Under the pieces are notes generated by a model. The model had not been told where the DNA came from and searched no databases. It saw only the letters and a list, made by a program, of their open reading frames with translations. Below, piece by piece: positions 1 through 5,512 of a stretch of 6,133 nt of DNA. Position numbers and translations under genes: made by a program. Source of the stretch: Pseudomonadota bacterium (lineage in GTDB: Bacteria > Pseudomonadota > Alphaproteobacteria > Reyranellales > Reyranellaceae); contig JAEWIV010000465.1 of assembly GCA_023386865.1 (NCBI GenBank), positions 1-6,133 of the forward strand, in the 5' to 3' direction. The first letter of the stretch is position 1; every line of letters starts with the position of its first letter.

Positions 1-579
1 GGCCGAATCTTCGGCTCGCCGCCCGAGCGCGGCGACGTCGCGGTGTTCAAGTATCCCGGCGACCAGGGGCAGGGGCTGAACCGCACCGACTACATCAAGC
101 GCATCGTCGGCATGCCGGGCGACCGCATCCAGGTGACCAACGGCGTCCTGCACATCAACGGCCAGCCGGTCGAGCGCAAGCGCATCGGCGACTACGTCAA
201 GAGCGCCAACGGCCACTCCCAGAAGGGCACGCTCTATCTCGAGACGCTGCCCAACGGCCGCAGCTACACCGTGCTCGAGTACACCGACAACGGCATGGCC
301 GACAACACGCCGGAGTTCCTGGTGCCGGCCGGCAACTACTTCGTCATGGGCGACAATCGCGACGATTCGCTCGACAGCCGGACGCGGCTGATGCTGCGCG
401 ACTTCTCGGGCGCGACGCGCGATCGCGACCAGCTCGGCTGGTACGTTCCGTCCGAGAACCTCGTCGGCCGCGCCGAGTTCATCTTCTTCTCGCACGATCC
501 GTCGGCCGCCGGCTGGATGGAGCCGTGGAAATGGCCAACAGCGATCCGCTTCAGCCGCTTCTTCCAGGCCATCCACTGA
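1..579 (+). CDS. lepB: Signal peptidase I (leader peptidase), 5' end outside window
   Basis: Membrane-bound serine/lysine protease (family S26) that cleaves signal peptides from exported preproteins on the periplasmic face. The reading frame is open from base 1, so the N-terminal membrane anchor and the box B catalytic Ser lie upstream of the window. Visible are box C (RGDVAVF, 28-48), box D (YIKRIVGMPGD, 91-123; its Lys at 97-99 is the expected general base) and box E (FVMGDNRDDSLDSR, 340-381). The C-terminus ends in a WKWP...RFFQAIH pattern typical of alphaproteobacterial LepB. Between box E and the conserved VPSENLVGRA stretch lie extra residues (around LRDFSGATRDRD, roughly 388-430) that seem longer than in many homologues. 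The TGA stop lies inside the start of rnc, so the genes are probably cotranscribed. 193 codons before the stop. No sign of decay. Confidence 0.96.
   Translation, partial: GRIFGSPPERGDVAVFKYPGDQGQGLNRTDYIKRIVGMPGDRIQVTNGVLHINGQPVERKRIGDYVKSANGHSQKGTLYLETLPNGRSYTVLEYTDNGMADNTPEFLVPAGNYFVMGDNRDDSLDSRTRLMLRDFSGATRDRDQLGWYVPSENLVGRAEFIFFSHDPSAAGWMEPWKWPTAIRFSRFFQAIH
519..522 (+). promoter_or_regulatory. Ribosome binding site deciding the rnc start
   Basis: GGAG lies 8 bases before ATG 531. An in-frame GTG at 525 would be only 2 bases from it, which argues for the ATG. The site sits inside the lepB coding sequence. Confidence 0.5.
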
Positions 580-1094
580 AGCCCGGCCCCGTGACGCCGG
601 GCTCCGTGAAGCCGGCCGACGTCGATCTCGCGTCGCTGGGCGAGAGGGTCGGGCATTCGTTCAGCCGCGCCGAGCTCGCCGTCGAGGCGCTGACCCATCG
701 CGGCACCCTCGACAAGCGTCCCGACCTCAAGGCCGCCTTTCCGCACGGCAACGAGCGCCTGGAGTTCCTGGGCGACCGCGTCCTTTCGCTGGCCATGGCC
801 GATCTGCTGTTGCGGCGCTTCCCCAACGAGCGCGAGGGCCAGCTTGCCCGCCGCCACGCTGCGCTGGTGAGCGCGCGCACCCTGGGCGAGATCGCCGAGG
901 CCATCGGGCTGAAGGATCATCGCATCGCCTATCGCGGCGCGCCCAAGGCCACGCCCACCATCCTGGCCGACATGCTGGAGGCGCTGTTGGGCGCGATCTT
1001 CGTCGATGCCGGCTTCGAGGCCGCTGCTGCGATCGTCGAGCGCCTGTGGGGCGAGCGGCTGGGCAGCCAGCATCCCGCCCCGCGCCCGCCCTAG
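531..1094 (+). CDS. rnc: Ribonuclease III catalytic domain, truncated by in-frame amber stop
   Basis: RNase III cleaves double-stranded RNA, including the rRNA precursor stems, with Mg2+ as cofactor. Counting from ATG 531, the signature NERLEFLGD is at residues 74-82 (E75, E78, D82). The EGQLAR segment with the conserved Glu is near residue 102. ADMLEALLGAIFVDAG gives D147 and E150, so all expected metal-binding acidic residues are present. The frame stops at TAG 1092-1094 (codon 188), exactly where the linker to the dsRNA-binding domain begins. The same frame then resumes for a complete dsRBD (next entry). Family members are usually about 220-250 aa; this product is 187 aa. ATG 531 is chosen for its GGAG; it gives a 49-base overlap with lepB. 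GTG 591 or 606 are alternatives that would remove the overlap. The isolated nuclease domain may keep some activity, but substrate binding should suffer (inference from the family). Confidence 0.88.
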   Translation: MANSDPLQPLLPGHPLKPGPVTPGSVKPADVDLASLGERVGHSFSRAELAVEALTHRGTLDKRPDLKAAFPHGNERLEFLGDRVLSLAMADLLLRRFPNEREGQLARRHAALVSARTLGEIAEAIGLKDHRIAYRGAPKATPTILADMLEALLGAIFVDAGFEAAAAIVERLWGERLGSQHPAPRPP

Positions 1095-1301
1095 ACCCAG
1101 CTGCAGGATTGGGCCCAGGGCAGGGGGCTGGCGCTGCCGTCCTACAAGCAGATCGGCCGCGAGGGCAGCGAGCACGAGCCGGTGTTCCTGGTCGAGGTGA
1201 CCGTGGGCAAGCTGCCGCCGGCGCAAGGGCGCGGGCTCACCAAGCGCGAGGCCGAGAGTGCCGCGGCGACCTTGATGCTCGAGCAGCTGAGCAAGACATG
1301 A
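1095..1301 (+). pseudogene. rnc: Detached dsRNA-binding domain of RNase III (3' part of rnc)
   Basis: This stretch continues the rnc frame after the amber codon without any further stop until TGA 1299-1301. It reads as a normal dsRBD: TQLQDWAQGRGLALPSY, then HEPVFLVEV, then GRGLTKREAESAAATLMLEQL. These match the usual beta-strand and helix-2 motifs of RNase III C-termini. The terminal TGA overlaps the era ATG as ATGA, the expected layout for an intact rnc-era pair. The stop therefore looks recent, or is a read error or a readthrough codon, rather than an old end of the gene. With a sense codon at 1092 the protein would be 256 aa. The amber falls where family members often carry the Lys of a K-T-x-L-Q motif, so AAG to TAG is one plausible history. 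No convincing ribosome binding site and start were seen to express this part alone. Confidence 0.8.
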
Positions 1302-2218
1302 GCGAGCAACGCACACGCGCCGGCTTCGCCGCCATCGTCGGCGCGCCCAATGCCGGCAAGTCGACGCTCGTGAACGCGCTCGTCGGCTCGAAGGTCTCGA
1401 TCGTGTCACCCAAGGTGCAGACCACGCGCATGCGGGTGATCGGCATCGCCATGACCGATCTTCCGGATGGCAGCCGCGCACAGGTCGTGCTGGTCGACAC
1501 GCCGGGCATCTTCCGCATCGCCAAGCGGCGGCTGGAGCGCGCCATGGTCGCCGCCGCCTGGCAGGGCGCCGATGACGCCGACCTCGTAGCGCTGGTGGTC
1601 GACGCCGAGCGCGGCGTCGGCCCGGAGACCGAGGCCATCATCGAGCGGCTGAAGGAGCAGAGGGCGCCGCGCTTCCTGATCCTGAACAAGATCGATCTGG
1701 TGCCGCGCGAAAAGCTGCTGGCGCTGACCGCCGAGATCAACTCGAAGCTGCCGTTCGAGCGCACTTTCATGGTGAGCGCGCTGAAGCAGGACGGCGTGAA
1801 GGACATCCTCGCGACCCTGGCTGCGGCGCTGCCCGCCGGGCCGTTCCTCTATCCCGAGGACCAGGCGGCCGACCTGCCGCTGCGCCTGCTGGCGGCCGAG
1901 GTGACGCGCGAGCAGGTCTTCCTGCAGCTCCACCAGGAGCTGCCCTACGAGGCTGCGGTCGAGACCGACAAGTGGGAGGACCGGCCCGACGGCAGCACGC
2001 GCATCGAGCAGACCATCCACGTCCAGCGCGAGGGCCAGCGCGCCATCGTGCTGGGCAAGGGCGGCGCCAAGATCAAGCAGATCGGCGCCCGCGCCCGCCA
2101 CGAGCTCGGCCAGATGCTCGAACGGCCGGTGCACCTCTTCCTGCACGTCAAGGTGAGCGAGCGCTGGGCCGACGACCCGGCGCACTACCGGGCGATCGGG
2201 CTGGACTACGAGCCTTAG
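1298..2218 (+). CDS. era: GTPase Era
   Basis: Era is an essential GTPase that binds the 3' end of 16S rRNA and helps 30S subunit maturation, working at the inner membrane and on the ribosome. The 306-aa product has the usual family length. The GTPase domain shows G1 GAPNAGKST (residues 15-23), switch residues QTTR (41-44), G3 DTPG (67-70), G4 NKID (130-133) and G5 SAL (160-162). A C-terminal KH domain has its RNA-contact loop LGKGGAKIK near residues 252-260. The start is ATG 1298, giving the canonical MSEQRTRAGFAAIVG beginning and an ATGA overlap with the rnc frame. The ribosome binding site is weak, so translation is probably coupled to rnc. In that case the rnc amber, 204 bases upstream, could lower Era output (inference). 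The same frame is open further upstream, but that part is the rnc dsRBD read out of phase. The stop is TAG. Confidence 0.97.
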   Translation: MSEQRTRAGFAAIVGAPNAGKSTLVNALVGSKVSIVSPKVQTTRMRVIGIAMTDLPDGSRAQVVLVDTPGIFRIAKRRLERAMVAAAWQGADDADLVALVVDAERGVGPETEAIIERLKEQRAPRFLILNKIDLVPREKLLALTAEINSKLPFERTFMVSALKQDGVKDILATLAAALPAGPFLYPEDQAADLPLRLLAAEVTREQVFLQLHQELPYEAAVETDKWEDRPDGSTRIEQTIHVQREGQRAIVLGKGGAKIKQIGARARHELGQMLERPVHLFLHVKVSERWADDPAHYRAIGLDYEP

Positions 2219-2240
2219 CGCTTCGCAACGACGTCCGCCG

Positions 2241-2279
2241 TCGGCGCCTGGTGAAAAAGGCAGCGCCGATACAATTTTT
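2241..2279 (+). terminator. Possible intrinsic terminator after era
   Basis: A 7-bp perfect inverted repeat, TCGGCGC (2241-2247) and GCGCCGA (2263-2269), has a 15-base loop. TACAA then TTTTT (2275-2279) follow. The stem is GC-rich and starts 22 bases after the era stop. The long loop and the gap before the T run make it less than ideal. If active, it would end the lepB-rnc-era transcript before the insert and recO. Confidence 0.4.
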
Positions 2280-2296
2280 ACGAAGAGCGACTTCGC

Positions 2297-2338
2297 GCGA
2301 GCCGCGCCTGCGCTCAGAATCCCTGGATCTCGGCTCGC
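2297..2338. repeat. Inverted repeat between era and the accessory insert
   Basis: GCGAGCCG (2297-2304) and CGGCTCGC (2331-2338) form a perfect 8-bp inverted repeat with a 26-base spacer. There is no T run after it, so it is not a standard terminator. It may be an RNA hairpin, a protein site or chance in GC-rich DNA. It lies near the probable left edge of the insert. Confidence 0.35.
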
Positions 2339-2354
2339 CCCGGGGAAGCGTCTA

Positions 2355-2426
2355 ATGGCTGACCTCACTCGAGCCAAAAACACTGCGATCTTGCGCTATC
2401 GACACTCGGGCATGCGAGAGCGATGA
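2355..2426 (+). CDS. Candidate 23-codon leader ORF
   Basis: ATG 2355 opens a 23-codon frame (MADLTRAKNT...) rich in Arg, ending in TGA 2424-2426. The stop overlaps the ATG of the next gene as ATGA. A purine run (GGGGAAG, 2342-2348) lies ahead of it. The downstream gene has only a GAGAG 2 bases from its start, so coupling from this short ORF could help its translation. No family is recognised and it may be chance. Confidence 0.15.
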   Translation: MADLTRAKNTAILRYRHSGMRER

Positions 2427-3043
2427 GACGACTTCTTTCCAGATTTCCCTGGCTGGTTGCTATCGTGGCGCCGGCGCTAGTCGGCGTGGGACTTCTTGCG
2501 GCCTTCGTGGCCGTGCAAGCCCAGACTACCTCATCAATGACGAATGACCGCAGCATTTATTATCGGCTCAAGGTGAAGCTTGCCTACCAGGGCGAACCGC
2601 AGGACTTCGATATCGTTGTGGGCTGCGACGTCCGCGAGACTTTCTACAAGGAGGGCGGCAGCACCTATGAGGCAGGACTGATTCCGACGGTGTTCGGCCG
2701 ACGCATGAGCGACGGCAAGGGACTGGTCGTGCGGCCGCCCAGGGCCTGTCGCGGCGAGACCACCGCCAACGGTCGGGTCCAGCCGGACTTGTTGCCCTTG
2801 GTCATCGTCTACGATGACGCGGACCGGCTCGACTTTGGAATCGCCTATCTTTCGGAGGACGCGTACGAGAACCCCCTCTCGGTGTTGAAATTTGGCGGCG
2901 TAACCATCGAAAAGTCGACACGGGGGGAGTTCGACGAGTTTCGGCGGACACAGACGAATCTCGTCAGCCGGGAACTCTGTCACTCGACGATGGGCGACTA
3001 TCGCGAACTGAAACTCACCAAGGTCGACGGACGATTTGCCTAA
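2423..3043 (+). CDS. Exported or membrane-anchored protein of unknown function
   Basis: A 206-aa product I do not recognise. Residues 1-8 are basic (MRRLLSRF). A hydrophobic stretch of about 25 residues (WLVAIVAPALVGVGLLAAF) follows and ends in AVQAQ. This reads as a signal peptide with an AxA-like site (VQA before QT, near residue 33) or as an N-terminal anchor. The rest is soluble and beta-rich in appearance: YYRLKVKLAYQGEPQDFDIVVGC near 46-68, then LVIVYDDADRLDFGIAYLSEDAY near 126-148. Cys residues occur at 68, 109 and near 189 and could matter in the periplasm. The start gives a sensible signal sequence but has a poor ribosome binding site. The next ORF overlaps its end by 8 bases in another frame and may be its C-terminal continuation. 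It is not part of the lepB-rnc-era-recO set; the position suggests an acquired gene. Confidence 0.7.
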   Translation: MRRLLSRFPWLVAIVAPALVGVGLLAAFVAVQAQTTSSMTNDRSIYYRLKVKLAYQGEPQDFDIVVGCDVRETFYKEGGSTYEAGLIPTVFGRRMSDGKGLVVRPPRACRGETTANGRVQPDLLPLVIVYDDADRLDFGIAYLSEDAYENPLSVLKFGGVTIEKSTRGEFDEFRRTQTNLVSRELCHSTMGDYRELKLTKVDGRFA

Positions 3044-3368
3044 GCCCTTCGAATGTGACTTACCTATTGGCGTCGCAACGCCTGATCAACCCGAGCGGAA
3101 ACAATTACGACTCCGCGTCGAAGCCGTCTATGACGACCAAACGAGGAGAGCCTCCTCTCGAGACTTCATAAACAAAATAGAAGTCTCGGCGAATGGCCGA
3201 CTGCTCGACAGCATTTTTCTTGATCTTGCAGCGTATTCGGCACCGGACACCATCGACATGATGGAAGTGACGTTCAACGGCGCCGACTTTTGGCTCCGCA
3301 AGTGTGCGTACCGTGATTACCAAGAGCCAGACACGAAGAAGAAAAGCTGCACGAATGAAAAATTGTAA
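3036..3368 (+). CDS. Unknown ORF, possibly the frameshifted C-terminus of the preceding gene
   Basis: A 110-codon frame from TTG 3036 to TAA 3366-3368. I recognise no family. It has no signal peptide or membrane segment. It contains beta-like segments (KQLRLRVEAVYDD; INKIEVSANGRLLDS), MMEVTFNGADFWLRKCAY, and a Lys-rich tail (DTKKKSCTNEKL). The TTG has no clear ribosome binding site. Skipping the single T at 3041, inside the upstream TAA, would join ...KVDGRFA directly to KPFECDLP..., giving one protein of about 314 aa. A one-base insertion in an originally single gene is therefore a serious alternative to two overlapping genes. Base composition falls along it: 29 of the 70 bases at 3301-3370 are G or C, unlike the flanking housekeeping genes. 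It ends a few bases before the IS110 remnant. Confidence 0.45.
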   Translation: MPKPFECDLPIGVATPDQPERKQLRLRVEAVYDDQTRRASSRDFINKIEVSANGRLLDSIFLDLAAYSAPDTIDMMEVTFNGADFWLRKCAYRDYQEPDTKKKSCTNEKL

Positions 3369-3380
3369 AAGACTTGCCTA

Positions 3381-4271
3381 GGTGAGCGAGCTTCACGCAC
3401 GAGCGTGCCCCATGGATCAGCAGGCGTCGGATGTATCGGTTGCCGCGCTTGCTGATTGCGAGCAGCGTGGTCTTGCCGCCGGTGGAGTGCTGCTGTGGCA
3501 CCAGGCCCGGCCATGCGGCAAGGTCACGGGCACGCCGGAACTGCCGCCCATCACCGATTGCCGCCAACAGCGCAGTCGCTGCCAGTGGCCCGACGCCAGG
3601 GATGGTCAGGAGACGCCGGGCACGCTCGTCACGGCCCGCGATCTGCTCGATCTCTCTTGTAAGACCGGTGATCCGTTGATCGAGGCGGACGAGCTCGGCG
3701 AAGAGATCGGCCAGTATCTGTCGCATTGCTGGCGTGAGATCATTGTCCTGGTCGGCAAGGACGCCCGGAAGATCACGTCGGAAGAGGCCGGCGCCTTGTG
3801 GGAAGGTGATGCCGTACTCGAGGCAAAAGGCCCGCATCTGGTTGATCAGGGCGGTTCGATCGGCGACCATCTGGTCGCGTATGCGATGTCGCGCCTGCAG
3901 GTCGACCCTGCTCGACGGTTCGCGGATGGGTAAAGCGCATGGTTGGTCGCGTCACCGCTTCGGCGATGGCTGCAGCGTCGATCGTGTCGTTCTTCTGAGA
4001 CTTGACGTAAGGCTTGACGAACTGAGCTGCTACGATGCGAACCATGGTGTCCCATGGCAGAGAGTTTGCGCGCCAGCCACTGTGACCCGGGGCAGGCTTC
4101 CATGCCGACAACGGCGCTATTGGCGCGCTCGAAGAACGTGAGCAGGGTTTGGCGACGGAACCTGGCGCGCTGAACAACGGCCCCGGAGCTATCGAGGCTG
4201 ACGACATGGAAGAGGTTCTTGCCGAGATCGATGCCATAGACTGTTGCGTTCTGGGGAATGGTTCGAGGCAT
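3381..4271 (-). pseudogene. IS110-family transposase, two frameshifts and lost C-terminus
   Basis: DEDD-type recombinase of IS110 elements. It begins at ATG 4271 with VYGIDLGKN (D15) and VVGMEACPGS (E58), continues with KNDTIDAAAIAEA (the last two acidic residues), and later has the C-terminal Transposase_20 domain: LLTIPGVGPLAATALLAAIGD, HSTGGK with the expected catalytic Ser, and ISKRGNRYIRRLLIHGARS. These parts lie in three different frames. Frame change 1 is near 4044-4049, after AMGH and before MVRIVAAQFVKPYVK. Frame change 2 is at the CCC run 3906-3908, after HPRTVEQ and before VDLQARHRIRDQ, consistent with one extra base. After HGARSCVK the family pattern ends, about 40 residues short of usual. 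The gene cannot make an active transposase as it stands. Confidence 0.9.
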
Positions 4272-4280
4272 TGGTCTTAT

Positions 4281-4286
4281 CCTCCT
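4281..4286 (-). promoter_or_regulatory. Ribosome binding site of the IS110 transposase
   Basis: On the minus strand AGGAGG lies 9 bases before ATG 4271. It is a near-perfect Shine-Dalgarno sequence and fixes the start of the decayed transposase. Confidence 0.6.
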
Positions 4287-4340
4287 CTATTGGTGACGAC
4301 TACAGCGTGGGCTGGGAGGACGGGGCAGGCCATCTCATTA

Positions 4341-5275
4341 ATGGTGACGCCCGCTGCCCGGCGGGAGGCTGTGGCGCATCTGTGCGAGGCGCACGGGGTG
4401 AGCCAGCGGCGGGCGTGCCGCGCGATCGGCGTCGACCGGACGTCGATCCGATACCAGAGCTGTCGGCCGGACGATGGGGCGATACGCTCGCGCCTGCGGG
4501 AACTGGCAGCAGTGCGTCGGCGCTTCGGCTGGCGCCGCCTTCAGGTGCTGCTATCACGCGAAGGCGTGCGGCTGAACCACAGAAGCTACGACGGCTGTAC
4601 GTCGAGGAGCGTCTGCAGGTTCGCCGCCGGATCGGACGCAAGCGAGCCACGCTCATGCGCGTGCCCTTGGCGCCGGCCCACGGCCCGAATCAGCGCTGGT
4701 CAATGGACTTCGTTCACGACGCCCTGGCCGATGGCCGCAGGTTCCGCATTCTGTCGGTGGTCGACGACTACACCCGGGAGAGCTTGTGCCTGGTGCCGGA
4801 CACTTCGCTTCCCAGTGTCCGCGTGATCCGCGAGCTGGAAGCTGTGGTTGCCAGGCGTGGCCTGCCGCAGCAATGCGTATCGGACAATGGCCCGGAGTTC
4901 ACCGGCCTGGCGATACTGCGTTGGGCACACAGTCTTCGTCTCGACTGGCATCACATCGATCCGGGCAGGCCGCAGCAGAACGCCTTCGTCGAAAGCTTCA
5001 ATGGCCGCCTGCGCGACGAGTTCCTGAACGAGACGCTGTTCAGTTCGCTCCGCCACGCCCGCCTCGAGCTCGAGGCGTGGCGACACGACTACAACACCGA
5101 ACGACCGCACAGCGCCCTCGGCAACCTGACGCCGATCGCCTACGCGGCTGGCATCGCCTCTGTTCGGCAACAGGCCGAGGCGCTGCGCTCAACCGAGGGC
5201 TTCGCGCCCCGGCCTGTTGCAACACCGGACCTGATCGGTCCAAATGACGAACGGATTCTACCTCCGGCGGGATGA
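4341..5275 (+). pseudogene. IS3-family OrfB transposase (DDE), frameshifted
   Basis: Catalytic subunit of an IS3-type transposase. ATG 4341 starts the usual orfB N-terminus, MVTPAARREAVAHLCEAHG, with SQRRACRAIGVDRTSIRYQS following. At 4581-4582 the frame breaks: the sequence reads N-H then AG then AAG (K-L-R-R-L-Y), where the family has N-H-K-K-L-R-R-L-Y, so one base appears deleted. The second part carries the rve integrase core: the D of WSMDFVHDAL (4706-4708), the D of VSDNGPEF (4883-4885) and the E of NAFVESFNGRLRDE (4991-4993). The D-to-E spacing is 35 residues, as in the family. The C-terminus NTERPHSALGNLTPIAYAA is normal. About 310 codons in all. The normal IS3 programmed frameshift lies between orfA and orfB, so this internal break is decay. 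Confidence 0.92.
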
Positions 5276-5293
5276 AACTTCGGGCTCAGGTCA
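5270..5293. repeat. Right terminal inverted repeat of the IS3-family remnant
   Basis: Read inward on the minus strand, the end begins TGACCTGAGCCCGAAG and runs to CATCC, overlapping the orfB stop. IS407-group ends usually start TGA-C-C-T or similar and finish next to the orfB stop like this. No matching left copy was found next to 4341, which agrees with a 5' deletion. Confidence 0.55.
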
Positions 5294-5512
5294 CGGTCTC
5301 CCTATGGTGCGAAAGAATCAAATAAAGTGTCGTCAGCAATGATTACTTGGATAATTTTATTGTAACCATAGTTATTGACACCAGCAGCTGGCGCGCGCAT
5401 GCTGCTCAAGGAGATCGCGGGCCGTTCTTGCGTGCATCAGTGCCGACACCCGCTGCCGCGATGCCGGAGGAGTCATTGCATGGCGGGATCGATGTCGTCA
5501 TAGACGGAGGCC
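5294..5512. other. Non-coding region between the IS3 remnant and recO
   Basis: No convincing gene in these 219 bases. The first half is very AT-rich: 20 of the 70 bases at 5311-5380 are G or C. The second half returns to high GC. In the recO frame there is an ATG at 5480 with a well-spaced GGAGG (5466-5470, 9 bases away), but it reads only MAGSMSS before TAG 5501-5503. A longer frame from ATG 5399 to the same stop is rich in Arg and Cys and looks non-coding. Confidence 0.5.
5327..5403 (+). promoter_or_regulatory. Candidate promoter region for recO
   Basis: Two sigma-70-like arrangements lie in the AT-rich stretch. One is GTGTCG (5327-5332), 17 bases, then GATAAT (5350-5355), with a strong -10 and a weak -35. 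The other is TTGACA (5375-5380), 17 bases, then CATGCT (5398-5403), with a perfect -35 and a weak -10. Either could drive recO, which the insert has cut off from the upstream operon. Sequence match only. Confidence 0.3.

Larger units (their letters stand above)
3381..4340 (-). mobile_element. IS110-family insertion sequence remnant
   Basis: Defined by the minus-strand transposase remnant (3381-4271) plus about 66 bases of its 5' leader up to the start of the IS3 orfB. Edges are approximate. The left one is set where transposase similarity gives way to unrelated sequence beside the preceding ORF. The right one is set at the first recognisable IS3 codon. IS110 elements lack classical terminal inverted repeats, so ends cannot be read directly. 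Their non-coding end can encode the bridge RNA; here too little leader remains to argue for one. Confidence 0.75.
4341..5293 (+). mobile_element. IS3-family (IS407-like) insertion sequence remnant
   Basis: Contains a frameshifted orfB (4341-5275) and a right end at 5293 finishing in TCA. orfA (the helix-turn-helix subunit) and the left terminal inverted repeat are missing; the IS110 leader takes their place. Without orfA and one end the element cannot transpose by itself. Any target duplication cannot be verified because the left end is gone. Confidence 0.82.

Noticed and set aside
1046..1297. Upstream extension of the era frame
   Set aside because: This is the rnc 3' part read out of phase; Era homologues begin at the MSEQRTRAGF region and ATG 1298 gives the usual length.
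336..1481. Long minus-strand open frame (381 codons) opposite lepB, rnc and era
   Set aside because: It lies antisense to three recognisable genes, has a Gln/Leu/Ala/Arg-rich composition typical of GC-rich shadow frames, and shows no domain.
1092..2218. Genome-wide reassignment of UAG as a sense codon
   Set aside because: era ends naturally at TAG 2216-2218 at the normal family length, which speaks against general recoding; local suppression remains possible.
2359..2375. TGACCTCA-containing stretch as left end of the IS3 element
   Set aside because: It matches the right repeat only over the first six bases and then diverges, and it lies almost 2 kb from orfB with unrelated genes between.
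1406..2383. Minus-strand frame of 325 codons opposite era
   Set aside because: Antisense to a complete Era with all GTPase motifs; composition is that of a shadow frame.
3382..3933. Plus-strand frame of 183 codons
   Set aside because: It is antisense to the IS110 transposase remnant, whose motifs are clear on the other strand.
4272..4340. Bridge RNA of the IS110 element
   Set aside because: Only about 66 bases of leader remain and no convincing fold with target and donor loops can be read; the transposase is also inactive.
4244..4580. Plus-strand frame before the IS3 catalytic core as a genuine N-terminus
   Set aside because: The true orfB N-terminus (MVTPAARREAV...) is in the other frame until 4580; the part in this frame is Gly/Arg/Pro-rich and unlike the family.
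5399..5503. 34-codon frame upstream of recO
   Set aside because: Arg- and Cys-rich, no similarity recognised, no clear ribosome binding site at its ATG; likely chance.
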